64,000 nt of DNA, taken from positions 1 through 64,000 of the forward strand of contig VAWI01000022.1 in assembly GCA_005884005.1 (NCBI GenBank). The letters are read 5' to 3'. The position numbers and the translations under genes were made by a program. The notes below the pieces were generated by a model. The model did not search any database. It had not been told where the DNA came from and saw only the letters and a program-made list of their open reading frames with translations. The first letter of the stretch is position 1, and the number at the start of each line of letters is the position of its first letter. The stretch comes from Actinomycetota bacterium. GTDB taxonomy: Bacteria > Actinomycetota > Thermoleophilia > Gaiellales > Gaiellaceae. This document shows positions 8,790 to 16,392 of this stretch, piece after piece.

Positions 8790-9619
8790 CCGCCGAGGTA
8801 GTCCGCCACCCGGTGCCGGTACGAGAACGGCGACGCAAACGTGAACGCGGCCGGTTCGCAAACCTTCTCGCGGCGGGCAAACGCTGCGACTTCGGCGACC
8901 GTCATCGTTTCGGCGGCAACGTTCTCCGTTCCCGGCTTCGCCTCGAGCAGGATCCGGGCCGCATCCTCGATGTGGACGACGCCGATCGTCGCCCGCCCGC
9001 CGTCGTCGAGCGGCAGCTCGTCACCGACCGCCGCGCGCCGCCGGAACTTGTCGACGACCGTCTGCGACTCCGCCGCATCATGCTCGACCGGGCTAGGCCC
9101 GTAGACGATCCCAAGCCGCATGACGGCAAGCCCGAAGCCGTGGCGCGCCGCCTCAATCGCCAGCGCCTGCTCGCCGTAGATCTTCGAGAGGTGCGCGAGA
9201 TCGCTTTGCGGTCCGTAGGGCGTCTCCGGCCCGACGTCGCCCGTCAGCCCGCCGCCGTAGACGTGCAGCGACGAGCCGAAGACGAGCAGCGGCACCCCCG
9301 CCTGGCCGACCGCGCTTCCCACTCGGCGCGTTCCCGTCACGTTCGTCTGCTCCGTGTAGTCCGGGTCGCGCTCCGAGAGCGGCCGCGAGGCCTGGGCCGC
9401 CAGCAGGTAGACGACGTCGGGTCGCCCTGTAAGCAGGCCCCCGAGGTCCTCGCGGATGTCTGCGGTCTCGACGCGAGCGCCGGCCGCGGCGAGCCCGTCG
9501 AGCTGTGACCGCTCGGTCGCAAACCAGTTGTCCGCGAGCACGACCTCGTGTCCCTGACCGAGCGCGAGCTCCCCGAGCTTCGCGCCGATGTACCCGGCCC
9601 CGAGGACCAGGAGCCGCAC
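8786..9619 (-). CDS. NAD-dependent epimerase/dehydratase family protein lacking the usual YxxxK
   Basis: A 277-residue Rossmann protein of the extended SDR family with the loop GAGYIGAKLG at 7-16. The region normally holding the catalytic YxxxK reads PYGPQSDLAHLSK: the Lys (146) is kept, but the residue four before it is Ala142, and the nearest upstream Tyr is 135, eleven residues away. LGIVYGPSP follows as in active relatives. The protein could use another base, be a distinct subfamily, or be non-catalytic. The GTG start is three bases after the stop of the dehydrogenase gene, and the 3' end overlaps the next SDR, so it belongs to the operon. Confidence 0.75.
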   Translation of the reverse strand: MRLLVLGAGYIGAKLGELALGQGHEVVLADNWFATERSQLDGLAAAGARVETADIREDLGGLLTGRPDVVYLLAAQASRPLSERDPDYTEQTNVTGTRRVGSAVGQAGVPLLVFGSSLHVYGGGLTGDVGPETPYGPQSDLAHLSKIYGEQALAIEAARHGFGLAVMRLGIVYGPSPVEHDAAESQTVVDKFRRRAAVGDELPLDDGGRATIGVVHIEDAARILLEAKPGTENVAAETMTVAEVAAFARREKVCEPAAFTFASPFSYRHRVADYLGG

Positions 9620-9622
9620 GAG

Positions 9623-10933
9623 CTAGATCTGGTGGACGGTCGGCCCGTCCGGCACCGCGTGCCGCGTGTCGACGATCAGGCGCGCGTGATCCCAGAGCGG
9701 CCGCTCCGAGAAGACGGTGTGTGGCGTCAGCACCACCACGCAGTCCGCCGCTCCGACCTCGTCCTCCGACCACTCGACCGACCGGTGCGTCGCCCCATCG
9801 AGCTCGACCTCCGAGACCCACGGGTCGCAGTAGCGAACGTCCCCGCCCCGCTGGATCAGCTGCCGCATGATCTCGAGCGAGGGGGACTCGCGGGTGTCGT
9901 GGACGTCGGCCTTGTACGCCATCCCCAGCAGCAGCAGCCGCGAGCCCTTGATCGGCTGCTCGGCCTCGTTCAGCGCGTCCGAGATTTTCTGGACCACGAA
10001 GAGCGGCATCGCCGCGTTGATCTCGTGCGCCGCCTCGATCAGCCGCGCCGAGTAGCCGTATTCGCGCAGCCGCCAGGCCAGGAAGTGTGGGACGACGGGG
10101 ATGCAGTCGCCGCCGAGGCCGGGGCCGGGGAAGTGGGGGAGAAACCCGAACGGCTTCGAGGAGGCGGCCTCGATTACTTCCCACGGTGAGATTCCGAGGC
10201 GGTCGCACATCAGTGCCAGTTCGTTCGCCAGCGCGATGTTGACCGCGCGGAATGTGTTCTCGTGCAGCTTCGCCGTCTCGGCGACCATCGGGCTCGAGAC
10301 CGGCTGCACCGTGTCGACGATCTGCTCGTAGAGCAGCGCGGTGCGGCGCAGGCACTCCTCGGTCACACCGGCGACCAGCTTCGGCGTGTTCTTGATCGTG
10401 AACGTCGCGTTACCTGGATCGACGCGTTCCGGCGCATAGCCGAGGAAGAAGTCCTTGCCGGCCGTACCGCCCGAGCGTTGCTCGAGGATCGGCAGCACGA
10501 CTTCCTCCGTCGTGCCCGGGTGCGTGGTCGACTGCAGCACGATCAGCATCCCCGGCTTGATGTTCGAGCCGACCGACTCGGCCGCGGAGACGATGAAGTT
10601 GAGGTCGGGCGTGCGCGTCTTCGACAGCGGCGTCGGCACGCAGATCGTCAGGGCGTCGAGCTGGGCGACGGCGGCGTAGTCGGTCGTCGCGCTCAGCGTC
10701 GCCTCGAGGTTCTCGTAGCGCTCCTCGGGCACGTCCACGAGGTACGAGACGCGGGACTGAACGGCGCGGACACGCTGCTCGTTCAGATCGATACCCGTGA
10801 CGTCGAACCCGGTCTCGGCGAAGGCCATCGCGAGCGGCAGACCGGCGTAGCCGAGGCCGACGATCCCGATCGCCGCGGTGCGCTGGGCGATTCGCTCGTC
10901 GAAGGTCGTTTCCGGTGAGAGAACCTTGCTCAA
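9623..10933 (-). CDS. UDP-N-acetyl-hexosamine 6-dehydrogenase (WbpA/WecC/TviB type)
   Basis: A 436-residue nucleotide-sugar dehydrogenase that oxidises C6 of a UDP-HexNAc to the uronic acid, with two NAD+ per turn. The NAD loop is GIVGLGYAGLP (23-33), and the catalytic cysteine is C277 in GPGLGGDCIPV. That GLGGDCIPV form marks the WecC/WbpA/TviB group rather than UDP-glucose dehydrogenase (GFGGSCFPKD). The C-terminal UDP-binding block GMAYKADVHDTRESPS is present. It is the first gene of the minus-strand operon 10933-5618. Start TTG 10933 is supported by TAGCCT 10 nt upstream. The product is probably UDP-GlcNAcA or UDP-ManNAcA. Confidence 0.92.
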   Translation of the reverse strand: MSKVLSPETTFDERIAQRTAAIGIVGLGYAGLPLAMAFAETGFDVTGIDLNEQRVRAVQSRVSYLVDVPEERYENLEATLSATTDYAAVAQLDALTICVPTPLSKTRTPDLNFIVSAAESVGSNIKPGMLIVLQSTTHPGTTEEVVLPILEQRSGGTAGKDFFLGYAPERVDPGNATFTIKNTPKLVAGVTEECLRRTALLYEQIVDTVQPVSSPMVAETAKLHENTFRAVNIALANELALMCDRLGISPWEVIEAASSKPFGFLPHFPGPGLGGDCIPVVPHFLAWRLREYGYSARLIEAAHEINAAMPLFVVQKISDALNEAEQPIKGSRLLLLGMAYKADVHDTRESPSLEIMRQLIQRGGDVRYCDPWVSEVELDGATHRSVEWSEDEVGAADCVVVLTPHTVFSERPLWDHARLIVDTRHAVPDGPTVHQI

Positions 10934-10943
10934 GAGGCTGTGC

Positions 10944-10949
10944 AGGCTA
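10944..10949 (-). promoter_or_regulatory. -10 element of the sugar operon
   Basis: On the minus strand TAGCCT ends 10 nt before the TTG start at 10933. A small dyad (CTGGTT / AACCAG, 10955-10960 and 10967-10972) lies just upstream. The 155-nt gap to the divergent 11089 gene holds no other gene. Confidence 0.45.
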
Positions 10950-11074
10950 GCAACCTGGTTTGCAGGAACCAGTATCGGCGGCGCCGCTCAATTCCTGCAC
11001 GCGACCCGAGGCGTCGCTAGCGATGGCGGCTCGGGGCCCGGTGGTGGCTTTGCCGCTGCGACCGGCCGTTTCGG

Positions 11075-11080
11075 TATAAC
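11075..11080 (+). promoter_or_regulatory. -10 element of the WecA-type gene
   Basis: TATAAC lies 8 nt before ATG 11089, with a possible -35 TTGCCG at 11050-11055 (19-nt spacer). No ribosome binding site fits between, so the mRNA is probably leaderless. Confidence 0.5.
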
Positions 11081-11088
11081 CGGTCGCA

Positions 11089-12267
11089 ATGTCCTTCCCG
11101 GACTCGGTGCACGCGCTCGTTCGCGACACGACGGCGGTCTGGGGGTTCGTGACGGCTGCGGGCATCGTGCTCCTGCTGACGCCCCTCGTGGCGCGACTCG
11201 CTCCGAGGATCGGCGGCGTCGACGACAGTCACGACCGCCCGCGCGTCCACGGCGGACGCCCGATCCCGCGCATCGGCGGCCTCGCAATCGTGATCGGGAT
11301 AGCCATGCCGATGGCCGTCTTCATCAAACCCGAAGGACGCTACCTCGGGATCCTGCTCGGGACGTTGATGGTCGCCGCGCTCGGCCTGATCGACGACATC
11401 AAAGGGATCAACGCGAGCGTGAAGATGGCAGGGATCGTCGTCGCGGCGCTGATTCCAGTCGTGGCGTTCGGAATGACCTGGAAGAACGTCGGCCTTCCGC
11501 TCGTCGGCAACTTCGACCTCGGCTGGGCGGCCTATCCCCTGACCATTTTCTGGATCGCGGCGCTCGCCAACCTCGTCAATCTGATTGACGGAATGGACTC
11601 GCTGGCGTCCGGCATCGTCGCGATCGCCGCGGGCTCGTTCGCGATCCTTGCTGCGTCTTTCGAACGCGCCGACGCCGCCGCGCTTGCCGCGATCATCTGC
11701 GGCGCCTCGCTCGCCTTCCTCCGTTACAACTTCCACCCGGCCCGGGTGTTCATGGGCGACACGGGCGCGCTCGCGCTGGGCTTCCTGCTCGCCTGCGTCG
11801 CCGTCCAGGGCGTTCTGAAGACGGCCGCGACGATCGCGCTCGCCGGGCCGCTGCTCGTGATGGCGGTGCCGATCCTCGACACCTCGTTCGTGATCGCGAA
11901 GCGGCTCAAGTACAAACGCTCGCCGTTCGCCCCCGACCAGAACCACTTCTACCACCGCTTCATGCGAATCGGGTATTCGCAGCGGCGCACGGCGGCATAT
12001 CTGCATCTCTGGGCGCTGCTCCTGGCCGCGTACGCCCTGCTCCTGCGATTCGAGCCGCCCCGGCCGCTCGGTCATTGGCAGCGTGACAACACCTTGATCG
12101 CGCTCGGGGTCGGAATCGTCGTGCTCGCCGCGTCCGTCTGGATGGTCTACACGCTGGAGATTCTCAAGTCGCGCCACCTCCAGGTGCTGCGGCGCGGCAA
12201 GCTCGGGGAGGAGCCGGAGCGCGAAGAGGCCGTCGAACGGGCGCTGAGCGCGGGCAGCCGTCGCTAG
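11089..12267 (+). CDS. MraY/WecA-family undecaprenyl-phosphate sugar-1-phosphate transferase
   Basis: This 392-residue polytopic membrane enzyme transfers a HexNAc-1-phosphate from UDP-sugar to undecaprenyl phosphate, starting a lipid-linked envelope polymer. About ten or eleven hydrophobic segments are seen. The family's acidic motifs are present: GLIDDIKG (D102-D103), NLVNLIDGMDSLA (161-173) and FMGDTGAL (221-228). The cytosolic His motif is DQNHFYHRF (about 283-291). These fit WecA/TagO-type enzymes better than MraY, which uses UDP-MurNAc-pentapeptide. It is transcribed divergently from the uronate-sugar operon and likely primes the same or a related polymer. Confidence 0.9.
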   Translation: MSFPDSVHALVRDTTAVWGFVTAAGIVLLLTPLVARLAPRIGGVDDSHDRPRVHGGRPIPRIGGLAIVIGIAMPMAVFIKPEGRYLGILLGTLMVAALGLIDDIKGINASVKMAGIVVAALIPVVAFGMTWKNVGLPLVGNFDLGWAAYPLTIFWIAALANLVNLIDGMDSLASGIVAIAAGSFAILAASFERADAAALAAIICGASLAFLRYNFHPARVFMGDTGALALGFLLACVAVQGVLKTAATIALAGPLLVMAVPILDTSFVIAKRLKYKRSPFAPDQNHFYHRFMRIGYSQRRTAAYLHLWALLLAAYALLLRFEPPRPLGHWQRDNTLIALGVGIVVLAASVWMVYTLEILKSRHLQVLRRGKLGEEPEREEAVERALSAGSRR

Positions 12268-12272
12268 TCAAG

Positions 12273-13277
12273 CTAGAGCGGAACTGCAAGCCGCAGCAGG
12301 TCGGCAGGGTCGCGCCGCCCGCGCCGCTCCCGGACGGCCGGGCTCTTTTCGACGACGAGCTCGGCCGGGTCGCGTAGGAAGCGGACGCGGCCCTCGGCAA
12401 CGAGCTGCTCGTCGACGGCGCCGACCCGGCCCTCGAAGATCGACCAGACCGGGGTCCCCAGCACGGCGGCCTCGCGGATCATCGTCCCGCCTGCCGAGAC
12501 CACGAGATCGGCGAGCGCCGCGAGGCTGCGCCCATCGACCGCGCGCTCGGGTACGACCAGGCTCGCGTCCAGCTCGCGCAAGCTCCGGCGCTGCTCGTCG
12601 GTCCGTGCGAGTACGACCACCTGCGCCCCCTCGTCCAGCAGCCGGTGCAGCACCCGCGGCAGCAGCTCGTTCTCGGAACCGCCGAGGTAGAGCGCGTACG
12701 AGGGCGCCGTGCGAACGACGGCGATGACGCCGCTGCGGTCGAGTCCGAGCTCATCGAGCACGGACTCGTCAGGTTTGAAGTCTCCTAGGTAGTACTCCTC
12801 CTTCAGTCCCGGGTAGCGAACGAGCTTGGGCGGGCGGGCGCCATACGGAGCAAGGCGCTCGGCCGGGATCGCGTCCGGCACGAGTACGCGCGTCGCCAGC
12901 CGGCAGTTGAGCTCGTGCTGGAGACGTGCCCACTCGTAGTCGAACATCGTCGTGTTCGGAATCCTGAGCAGGCGGCCGACCGGCGGTAGGTCAGTCGAGC
13001 CGTGGGCGAGGCCGTAGTCGAACCGCTTGCCGCGTGCGAACGCGAAGACCTGCGCCGTCCGGGACGCCGCCGCGAGCGCCTTGCCGACCCGGCTTGCGCC
13101 TCCGTACTGGCCGATCGCCGTGTACGGGTGGCTCCAGTCGTCGAGGAGCTCGGTCGTGTGCGAGAGTGGCCGCGCGGTGAGGGTCACCTCGTGACCGCCC
13201 GTCTCCAGCAGCTCGACCAGTGGCCGCAGGACGACGACATGCGCCGGGTTGGTCAGGTCGACCCAGACGTGCGCCAT
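12273..13277 (-). CDS. DUF354 family protein (glycosyltransferase-like)
   Basis: A 334-residue protein with the opening VWVDLTNPAHVVVLRPL, typical of DUF354 proteins, which resemble GT-B-fold glycosyltransferases and UDP-GlcNAc 2-epimerases. Further family-like blocks are HGSTDLPPVGRLLRIP, the KEEYYLGDFKPD block and the C-terminal SAGGTMIREAAVLGTP, a nucleotide-sugar-binding-like segment. Such genes are often in surface-sugar loci of archaea and actinobacteria. The upstream GNAT gene's stop overlaps its ATG by one base (TGATG), so the three genes 14502-12273 form one unit. The enzymatic activity is not established. Confidence 0.75.
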   Translation of the reverse strand: MAHVWVDLTNPAHVVVLRPLVELLETGGHEVTLTARPLSHTTELLDDWSHPYTAIGQYGGASRVGKALAAASRTAQVFAFARGKRFDYGLAHGSTDLPPVGRLLRIPNTTMFDYEWARLQHELNCRLATRVLVPDAIPAERLAPYGARPPKLVRYPGLKEEYYLGDFKPDESVLDELGLDRSGVIAVVRTAPSYALYLGGSENELLPRVLHRLLDEGAQVVVLARTDEQRRSLRELDASLVVPERAVDGRSLAALADLVVSAGGTMIREAAVLGTPVWSIFEGRVGAVDEQLVAEGRVRFLRDPAELVVEKSPAVRERRGRRDPADLLRLAVPL

Positions 13278-13789
13278 CAGTCCGGCCGCTCGATCGAGTA
13301 GCGGACGACGTCGAGCTCGCGGTAGCGCGTCGAGCCCTCGAGTGTCATCCCGAGCTTCTCCATCACCCGCCGCGAGGCCGCGTTTCCCGGCATCGCGACT
13401 GCGACGACATGGTCGAGGCCGTCATCCCAAGCCGCCACGAGCACTGCGGTCGCGGCTTCGCTCGCGTAGCCGCGGTTCCAGGCGGAGGGAACGACGTGGT
13501 AGGCGAGCTCGATCTGCGGCCCTTCCCAGTTCAGCGGGAAGAGCCCGACGCCGCCGACCGGCCGGCCGCTCTCGCGTTCCTCCAGCGCCCAGAAGCCCCA
13601 GCCGTCGCGGCCCCGTCCTCGAAGGGTCTCGAGCCGACCGCGCGTCTCGTCGACCCTTGCCTTGGCGCCGCCGGGGATGAACCGCATCGCCTCGGCGTTT
13701 CCCCAGAGCTCATGCAGCGGCCCGGCGTCGCGCTCCGGTTCGAACGGCCGGATGACGAGGCGCTCGGTCTCGAGCGGGAGCCGGATCAC
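13277..13789 (-). CDS. GNAT family N-acetyltransferase (RimJ/RimL-like)
   Basis: A 170-residue acetyltransferase beginning LETERLVIRPFEPERD, typical of the RimJ/RimL subgroup. The acetyl-CoA-binding region is WNRGYASEAATAVL (about 112-125), and VAMPGNAASRRVMEKLGM is the conserved last-helix block. It probably acetylates an amine on a small molecule or protein N-terminus; the substrate is unknown. The GTG start overlaps the hydrolase stop (GTGA), and its stop overlaps the DUF354 start, so all three are coupled. Confidence 0.85.
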   Translation of the reverse strand: MIRLPLETERLVIRPFEPERDAGPLHELWGNAEAMRFIPGGAKARVDETRGRLETLRGRGRDGWGFWALEERESGRPVGGVGLFPLNWEGPQIELAYHVVPSAWNRGYASEAATAVLVAAWDDGLDHVVAVAMPGNAASRRVMEKLGMTLEGSTRYRELDVVRYSIERPD

Positions 13790-14502
13790 GCAGACTCGAG
13801 GAAGCGGATGAGGGTCTCGGTGTAGCCGGGCGCGCGCGGAATGCTGTGCCCGGCACCCGGCACGACGGCGCGCCGCGCGCCGAGCCGCTGCTCGAGGACG
13901 TCGGCGACGGCATCGAACGCCGGGTTGTGCCCTCCCGTGACAACGAGCTTTGGAAACGGCGCCCTCGCAAGCGCGTCGAGCGGGATCTCAGCCTCGTGAG
14001 GGGGACGCTCAACCATCGCCGCGCGCGCCCCGGCTTCCAGCGGCGGCGGCAATGGATCGGAAAGCTTCAGCGAGCTGCCCACGAGTGGAAGAAAGTAGGC
14101 GAGGTACTCCCGCGGCTCGCCGGGAGCGACGCGCATCTTCGCAAGAAATTCCTCAACGTCCGGGTTTCCCCGCGCGACGCCGAATGCCGGTGGCTCGTTC
14201 ACAGTCAACGATCTGACAGGCTGCTGCGCCGCGATCAGGAGGGAGATGACGCCGCCGTAGGAGTGGCCGACCAAATGGTCGCCGGCGCGGACAAGCTCGC
14301 CGATCTCGGTCGCTTGCTGTTCGAAATCCGCTCGCTGGAGGGGTGGATTCGGCGGGTAGCCGGGCCGATCGACGATCGCCAACTCGAAGCGCTCCGCGAG
14401 CGACCGGAGCGATTCCCAGGTCGCGGCGCCGTTCCCGACGCTCCCGTGGACGAGGACGACCCGCGGCCCGCTGCCGATCGTCTCGACGTGGAAGTCGGGC
14501 AC
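13786..14502 (-). CDS. Alpha/beta hydrolase
   Basis: A 238-residue alpha/beta-hydrolase with the oxyanion block VVLVHGSVGNG near the start, the nucleophile elbow GHSYGG (Ser nucleophile) and the late His in PGAGHSIPRAPG. No secretion signal is seen; substrate unknown. A longer frame reaches 14640, but its N-terminal 46 residues do not look like family sequence. A TATCTT hexamer (minus strand, 14510-14515) ends 7 nt before GTG 14502, which decides the start. It heads a three-gene operon with the GNAT and DUF354 genes. Confidence 0.85.
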   Translation of the reverse strand: MPDFHVETIGSGPRVVLVHGSVGNGAATWESLRSLAERFELAIVDRPGYPPNPPLQRADFEQQATEIGELVRAGDHLVGHSYGGVISLLIAAQQPVRSLTVNEPPAFGVARGNPDVEEFLAKMRVAPGEPREYLAYFLPLVGSSLKLSDPLPPPLEAGARAAMVERPPHEAEIPLDALARAPFPKLVVTGGHNPAFDAVADVLEQRLGARRAVVPGAGHSIPRAPGYTETLIRFLESA

Positions 14503-14509
14503 GGGCGCA

Positions 14510-14515
14510 AAGATA
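14510..14515 (-). promoter_or_regulatory. -10 element of the hydrolase-GNAT-DUF354 operon
   Basis: Minus-strand TATCTT ends 7 nt before GTG 14502, fitting a leaderless transcript and deciding the start codon. Confidence 0.5.
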
Positions 14516-14518
14516 GAC

Positions 14519-14545
14519 GGCTGCGCCGGCCAAGCCGGCACAGCC
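14519..14545. repeat. Hairpin (inverted repeat) between divergent units
   Basis: GGCTG-C-GCCGGC / GCCGGC-A-CAGCC with a 3-nt loop forms 11 base pairs around one mismatch. It lies between the hydrolase and atp promoters. A run of seven or more T at about 14604-14611 follows at a distance. It may insulate the two units; function not shown. Confidence 0.45.
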
Positions 14546-14648
14546 TCCGGGCGGCATTCCAAGCAACGCCTCAGACGGCTGAACAAAGTAGGCCGAAAAA
14601 CCGCTTTTTTTGTGGAGAAATGGCCGCTTTCGCATGTCACAAGCCTGC

Positions 14649-14654
14649 TATGCT
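14649..14654 (+). promoter_or_regulatory. -10 element of the atp operon
   Basis: TATGCT ends 7 nt before ATG 14662. No Shine-Dalgarno precedes that ATG, so a leaderless start is likely. It would drive atpZ-like, atpI and atpBEFHAG. Confidence 0.45.
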
Positions 14655-14661
14655 CGCGGCG

Positions 14662-14865
14662 ATGGAGCGCCGCCCCCGCCCGACGTTCGAGCCGGCGGGA
14701 GCAGGCATGCTTCTCGTGTCCACGACCGCGGTTTCGGTCGGCACCGGAGCGCTCGTCGGTTGGGCCGCCGGCTTCGTCGGCTACGGCATCCTCGGCGGCG
14801 CGATCGTGGGCGTCCCGGCCGGAATCGCGGCGGTGTATTTCCGTTATCGCGAGGCGCTCTCGTGA
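14662..14865 (+). CDS. AtpZ/AtpI-type small membrane protein, first gene of the atp operon
   Basis: A 67-residue protein with a basic start (MERRPRPTFEPAGAG) and two Gly-rich hydrophobic helices (about 16-35 and 38-58). This pattern fits AtpZ-type proteins (putative F0F1-ATPase subunit) that often precede atpI; they have been linked to ion supply or c-ring assembly. It is too short to identify by motif alone, so the call relies on place and helix pattern. ATG 14662 is preferred over ATG 14650 because a TATGCT element overlaps the earlier one. Its stop overlaps the GTG of the next gene (GTGA). Confidence 0.6.
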   Translation: MERRPRPTFEPAGAGMLLVSTTAVSVGTGALVGWAAGFVGYGILGGAIVGVPAGIAAVYFRYREALS

Positions 14866-15257
14866 GGACGACCACGCTGGGCGCGCCGCGTCCCGTTCCG
14901 GGCCGGCTGTTGCCCGTTGCCGCGGGGGCCGGGGTGATCGTCCTGGCGTTGCCTGTCTTCCTCGTAGCCGACTGGCCGTTCGCAGGCTGGGCGATCGCGG
15001 CGATCGTGTGGGTCGGAGTTCAAGGCCTCGGCGTCATGCTGGCGCGCGTGCGCCCCTCCGCGGATAACCTCGCGGCCTCAAGCGTGCTGGCGTTCGGAAT
15101 GATGGGGAGGCTTCTCGCGGTGCTGGTCGTGCTCGTCGCCGTCGCGGCGTCGAACCGCACGGTCGGGCTTGCCGCTGCGCTTTTGTACGGACTCGCTTAC
15201 ACGGCGGAGCTCGCCGTCTCGATCGCCAGCTACTACGCGCAGGAGCCTAAACCGTGA
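14862..15257 (+). CDS. atpI: ATP synthase protein I-like membrane protein
   Basis: A 131-residue protein with four hydrophobic segments (about 18-37, 39-60, 72-97 and 100-125), between the atpZ-like gene and atpB. AtpI proteins assist c-ring assembly of the F0 sector and are poorly conserved in sequence, so the call depends on position, size and topology. The GTG start overlaps the previous stop, and its own stop overlaps the GTG of atpB (both GTGA), showing tight translational coupling through the start of the operon. Confidence 0.65.
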   Translation: MRTTTLGAPRPVPGRLLPVAAGAGVIVLALPVFLVADWPFAGWAIAAIVWVGVQGLGVMLARVRPSADNLAASSVLAFGMMGRLLAVLVVLVAVAASNRTVGLAAALLYGLAYTAELAVSIASYYAQEPKP

Positions 15258-16123
15258 CGAAATGGAAGGTCGCCCCGCTGAGCGTGATCGTAGGAGCCGT
15301 ATGGCTGCTCAGCGTTCCGGCGCCCGCCTTCGCGCGGGGCACGTTCGACCCGACGACGGAGTTCGAGCAGCACGACTGGATTCCGATCCATCTGGGCCCC
15401 CTCAACCTCTCGATCACCAAGGCGGTGGCCTATCTGTTGATCGGCACCGCCCTGACGATCCTGCTCGGGCTCTTCCTGATGCGTTCGCGCCTCGCGTTGC
15501 TGCCGGATCGACGGCAAACCATCGGCGAAGCGATCTACGAGGTGACACAGGTCCAGATTGCCGAGCAGGGCCTGCCCGGCAAGGCGATCGGCCGCTGGTT
15601 CCCGTATGTCGCCTCACTCGCTCTCTTCATCTTCACCGTCAACCTGATCGGCTTCCTGCCGCTACCCCTCACCGGTGAGACCTGGCACGGCATACCTGTT
15701 TGGGGAATCTATGCAGCGACGTCGTCGCTTTCGGTGACGCTTGCGCTCGCCCTGCTGACCTTCGTGTTCACGCATTTCGAGGGGATCCGCTGGAACGGGC
15801 CGGTCCGATACTTCAAGAGCTGGATCCCCGAAGCCCCGAAGCCGCTGCTCGCCCTCATCGTTCCGCTCGAGATCCTCGGTCAGTTCATGCGCTTGATCTC
15901 GCTCTCCGTCCGACTGTTCGCGAACATGCTCGCGGGTCACATCCTGATCCTGACGTTCATCGGCCTGATGTTCATCCTCCAGTCGCTCGCGCTGCTGCCG
16001 GTGATTCTCTTCGCGAGCGCGTTCTACATCTTCGAGGTCGGAATCGTGGTCGGGATCCAGGCCTTCATCTTCGCTGCACTGTCCGCCATCTACATCGGCT
16101 CGGCAATCGAGCCAGCACACTAG
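15254..16123 (+). CDS. atpB: F0F1 ATP synthase subunit a
   Basis: Subunit a forms the two proton half-channels beside the c-ring. The 289-residue protein has several membrane helices. The essential arginine is R220 in ISLSVRLFANMLAGH, and the last helix carries FEVGIVVGIQAFIFAALSAIYIG. The first 28 residues look like a cleavable signal segment (WLLSVPAPAFARG) ahead of a periplasmic loop, seen in some actinobacterial AtpB proteins. The GTG start overlaps atpI. A strong GGAGGG immediately after the stop serves atpE. Confidence 0.97.
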   Translation: MTKWKVAPLSVIVGAVWLLSVPAPAFARGTFDPTTEFEQHDWIPIHLGPLNLSITKAVAYLLIGTALTILLGLFLMRSRLALLPDRRQTIGEAIYEVTQVQIAEQGLPGKAIGRWFPYVASLALFIFTVNLIGFLPLPLTGETWHGIPVWGIYAATSSLSVTLALALLTFVFTHFEGIRWNGPVRYFKSWIPEAPKPLLALIVPLEILGQFMRLISLSVRLFANMLAGHILILTFIGLMFILQSLALLPVILFASAFYIFEVGIVVGIQAFIFAALSAIYIGSAIEPAH

Positions 16124-16131
16124 GAGGGACC

Positions 16132-16392
16132 ATGTCCACGCTTCTCGCTGCCACTACAGGCGACGTCACAAAGGCCGGAAAGGCGATCGGCCTCGCGCTT
16201 GGCGTCGGCCTCGGCGCGCTCGGTGCCGGCGTCGGCATCGGCAACATCTTCGGCTCGATGATCCAGTCCGTTGCCCGCCAGCCGGAGCTCCGCGGCGAGC
16301 TCCAGGGCATCCAGTGGCTCGGCTTCGCTCTGACCGAGGCGGTCGTCTTCTACGGCCTGCTCGGCTCGATCCTGGCATACGTCCTCGTCTGA
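16132..16392 (+). CDS. atpE: F0F1 ATP synthase subunit c
   Basis: Subunit c forms the rotor ring. The 86-residue protein has two helices: the first with the Gly-rich packing motif GVGLGALGAGVGIGNIFG (about 24-41), the second with the ion-carrying carboxylate E69 in GFALTEAVVFYGLL. The polar loop holds RQPEL (49-53), which contacts gamma/epsilon. The residues after E69 (Ala, Val) lack the Ser/Thr ligands of sodium-type rings, so protons are the likely ion. ATG 16132 has GGAGGG (16123-16128) at ideal distance. The stop overlaps atpF (TGATG). Confidence 0.97.
   Translation: MSTLLAATTGDVTKAGKAIGLALGVGLGALGAGVGIGNIFGSMIQSVARQPELRGELQGIQWLGFALTEAVVFYGLLGSILAYVLV

Noticed and set aside
9153-10355. 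400-codon frame on the minus strand within the dehydrogenase and SDR genes
   Set aside because: It is on the same strand but in another frame than two genes with clear motifs, and its sequence is low-complexity Arg/Ala/Gly.
16132-16392. Sodium-type c-ring
   Set aside because: The residues after the key Glu are Ala-Val, lacking the Ser/Thr sodium ligands, even though an Mrp Na+ antiporter is encoded nearby.
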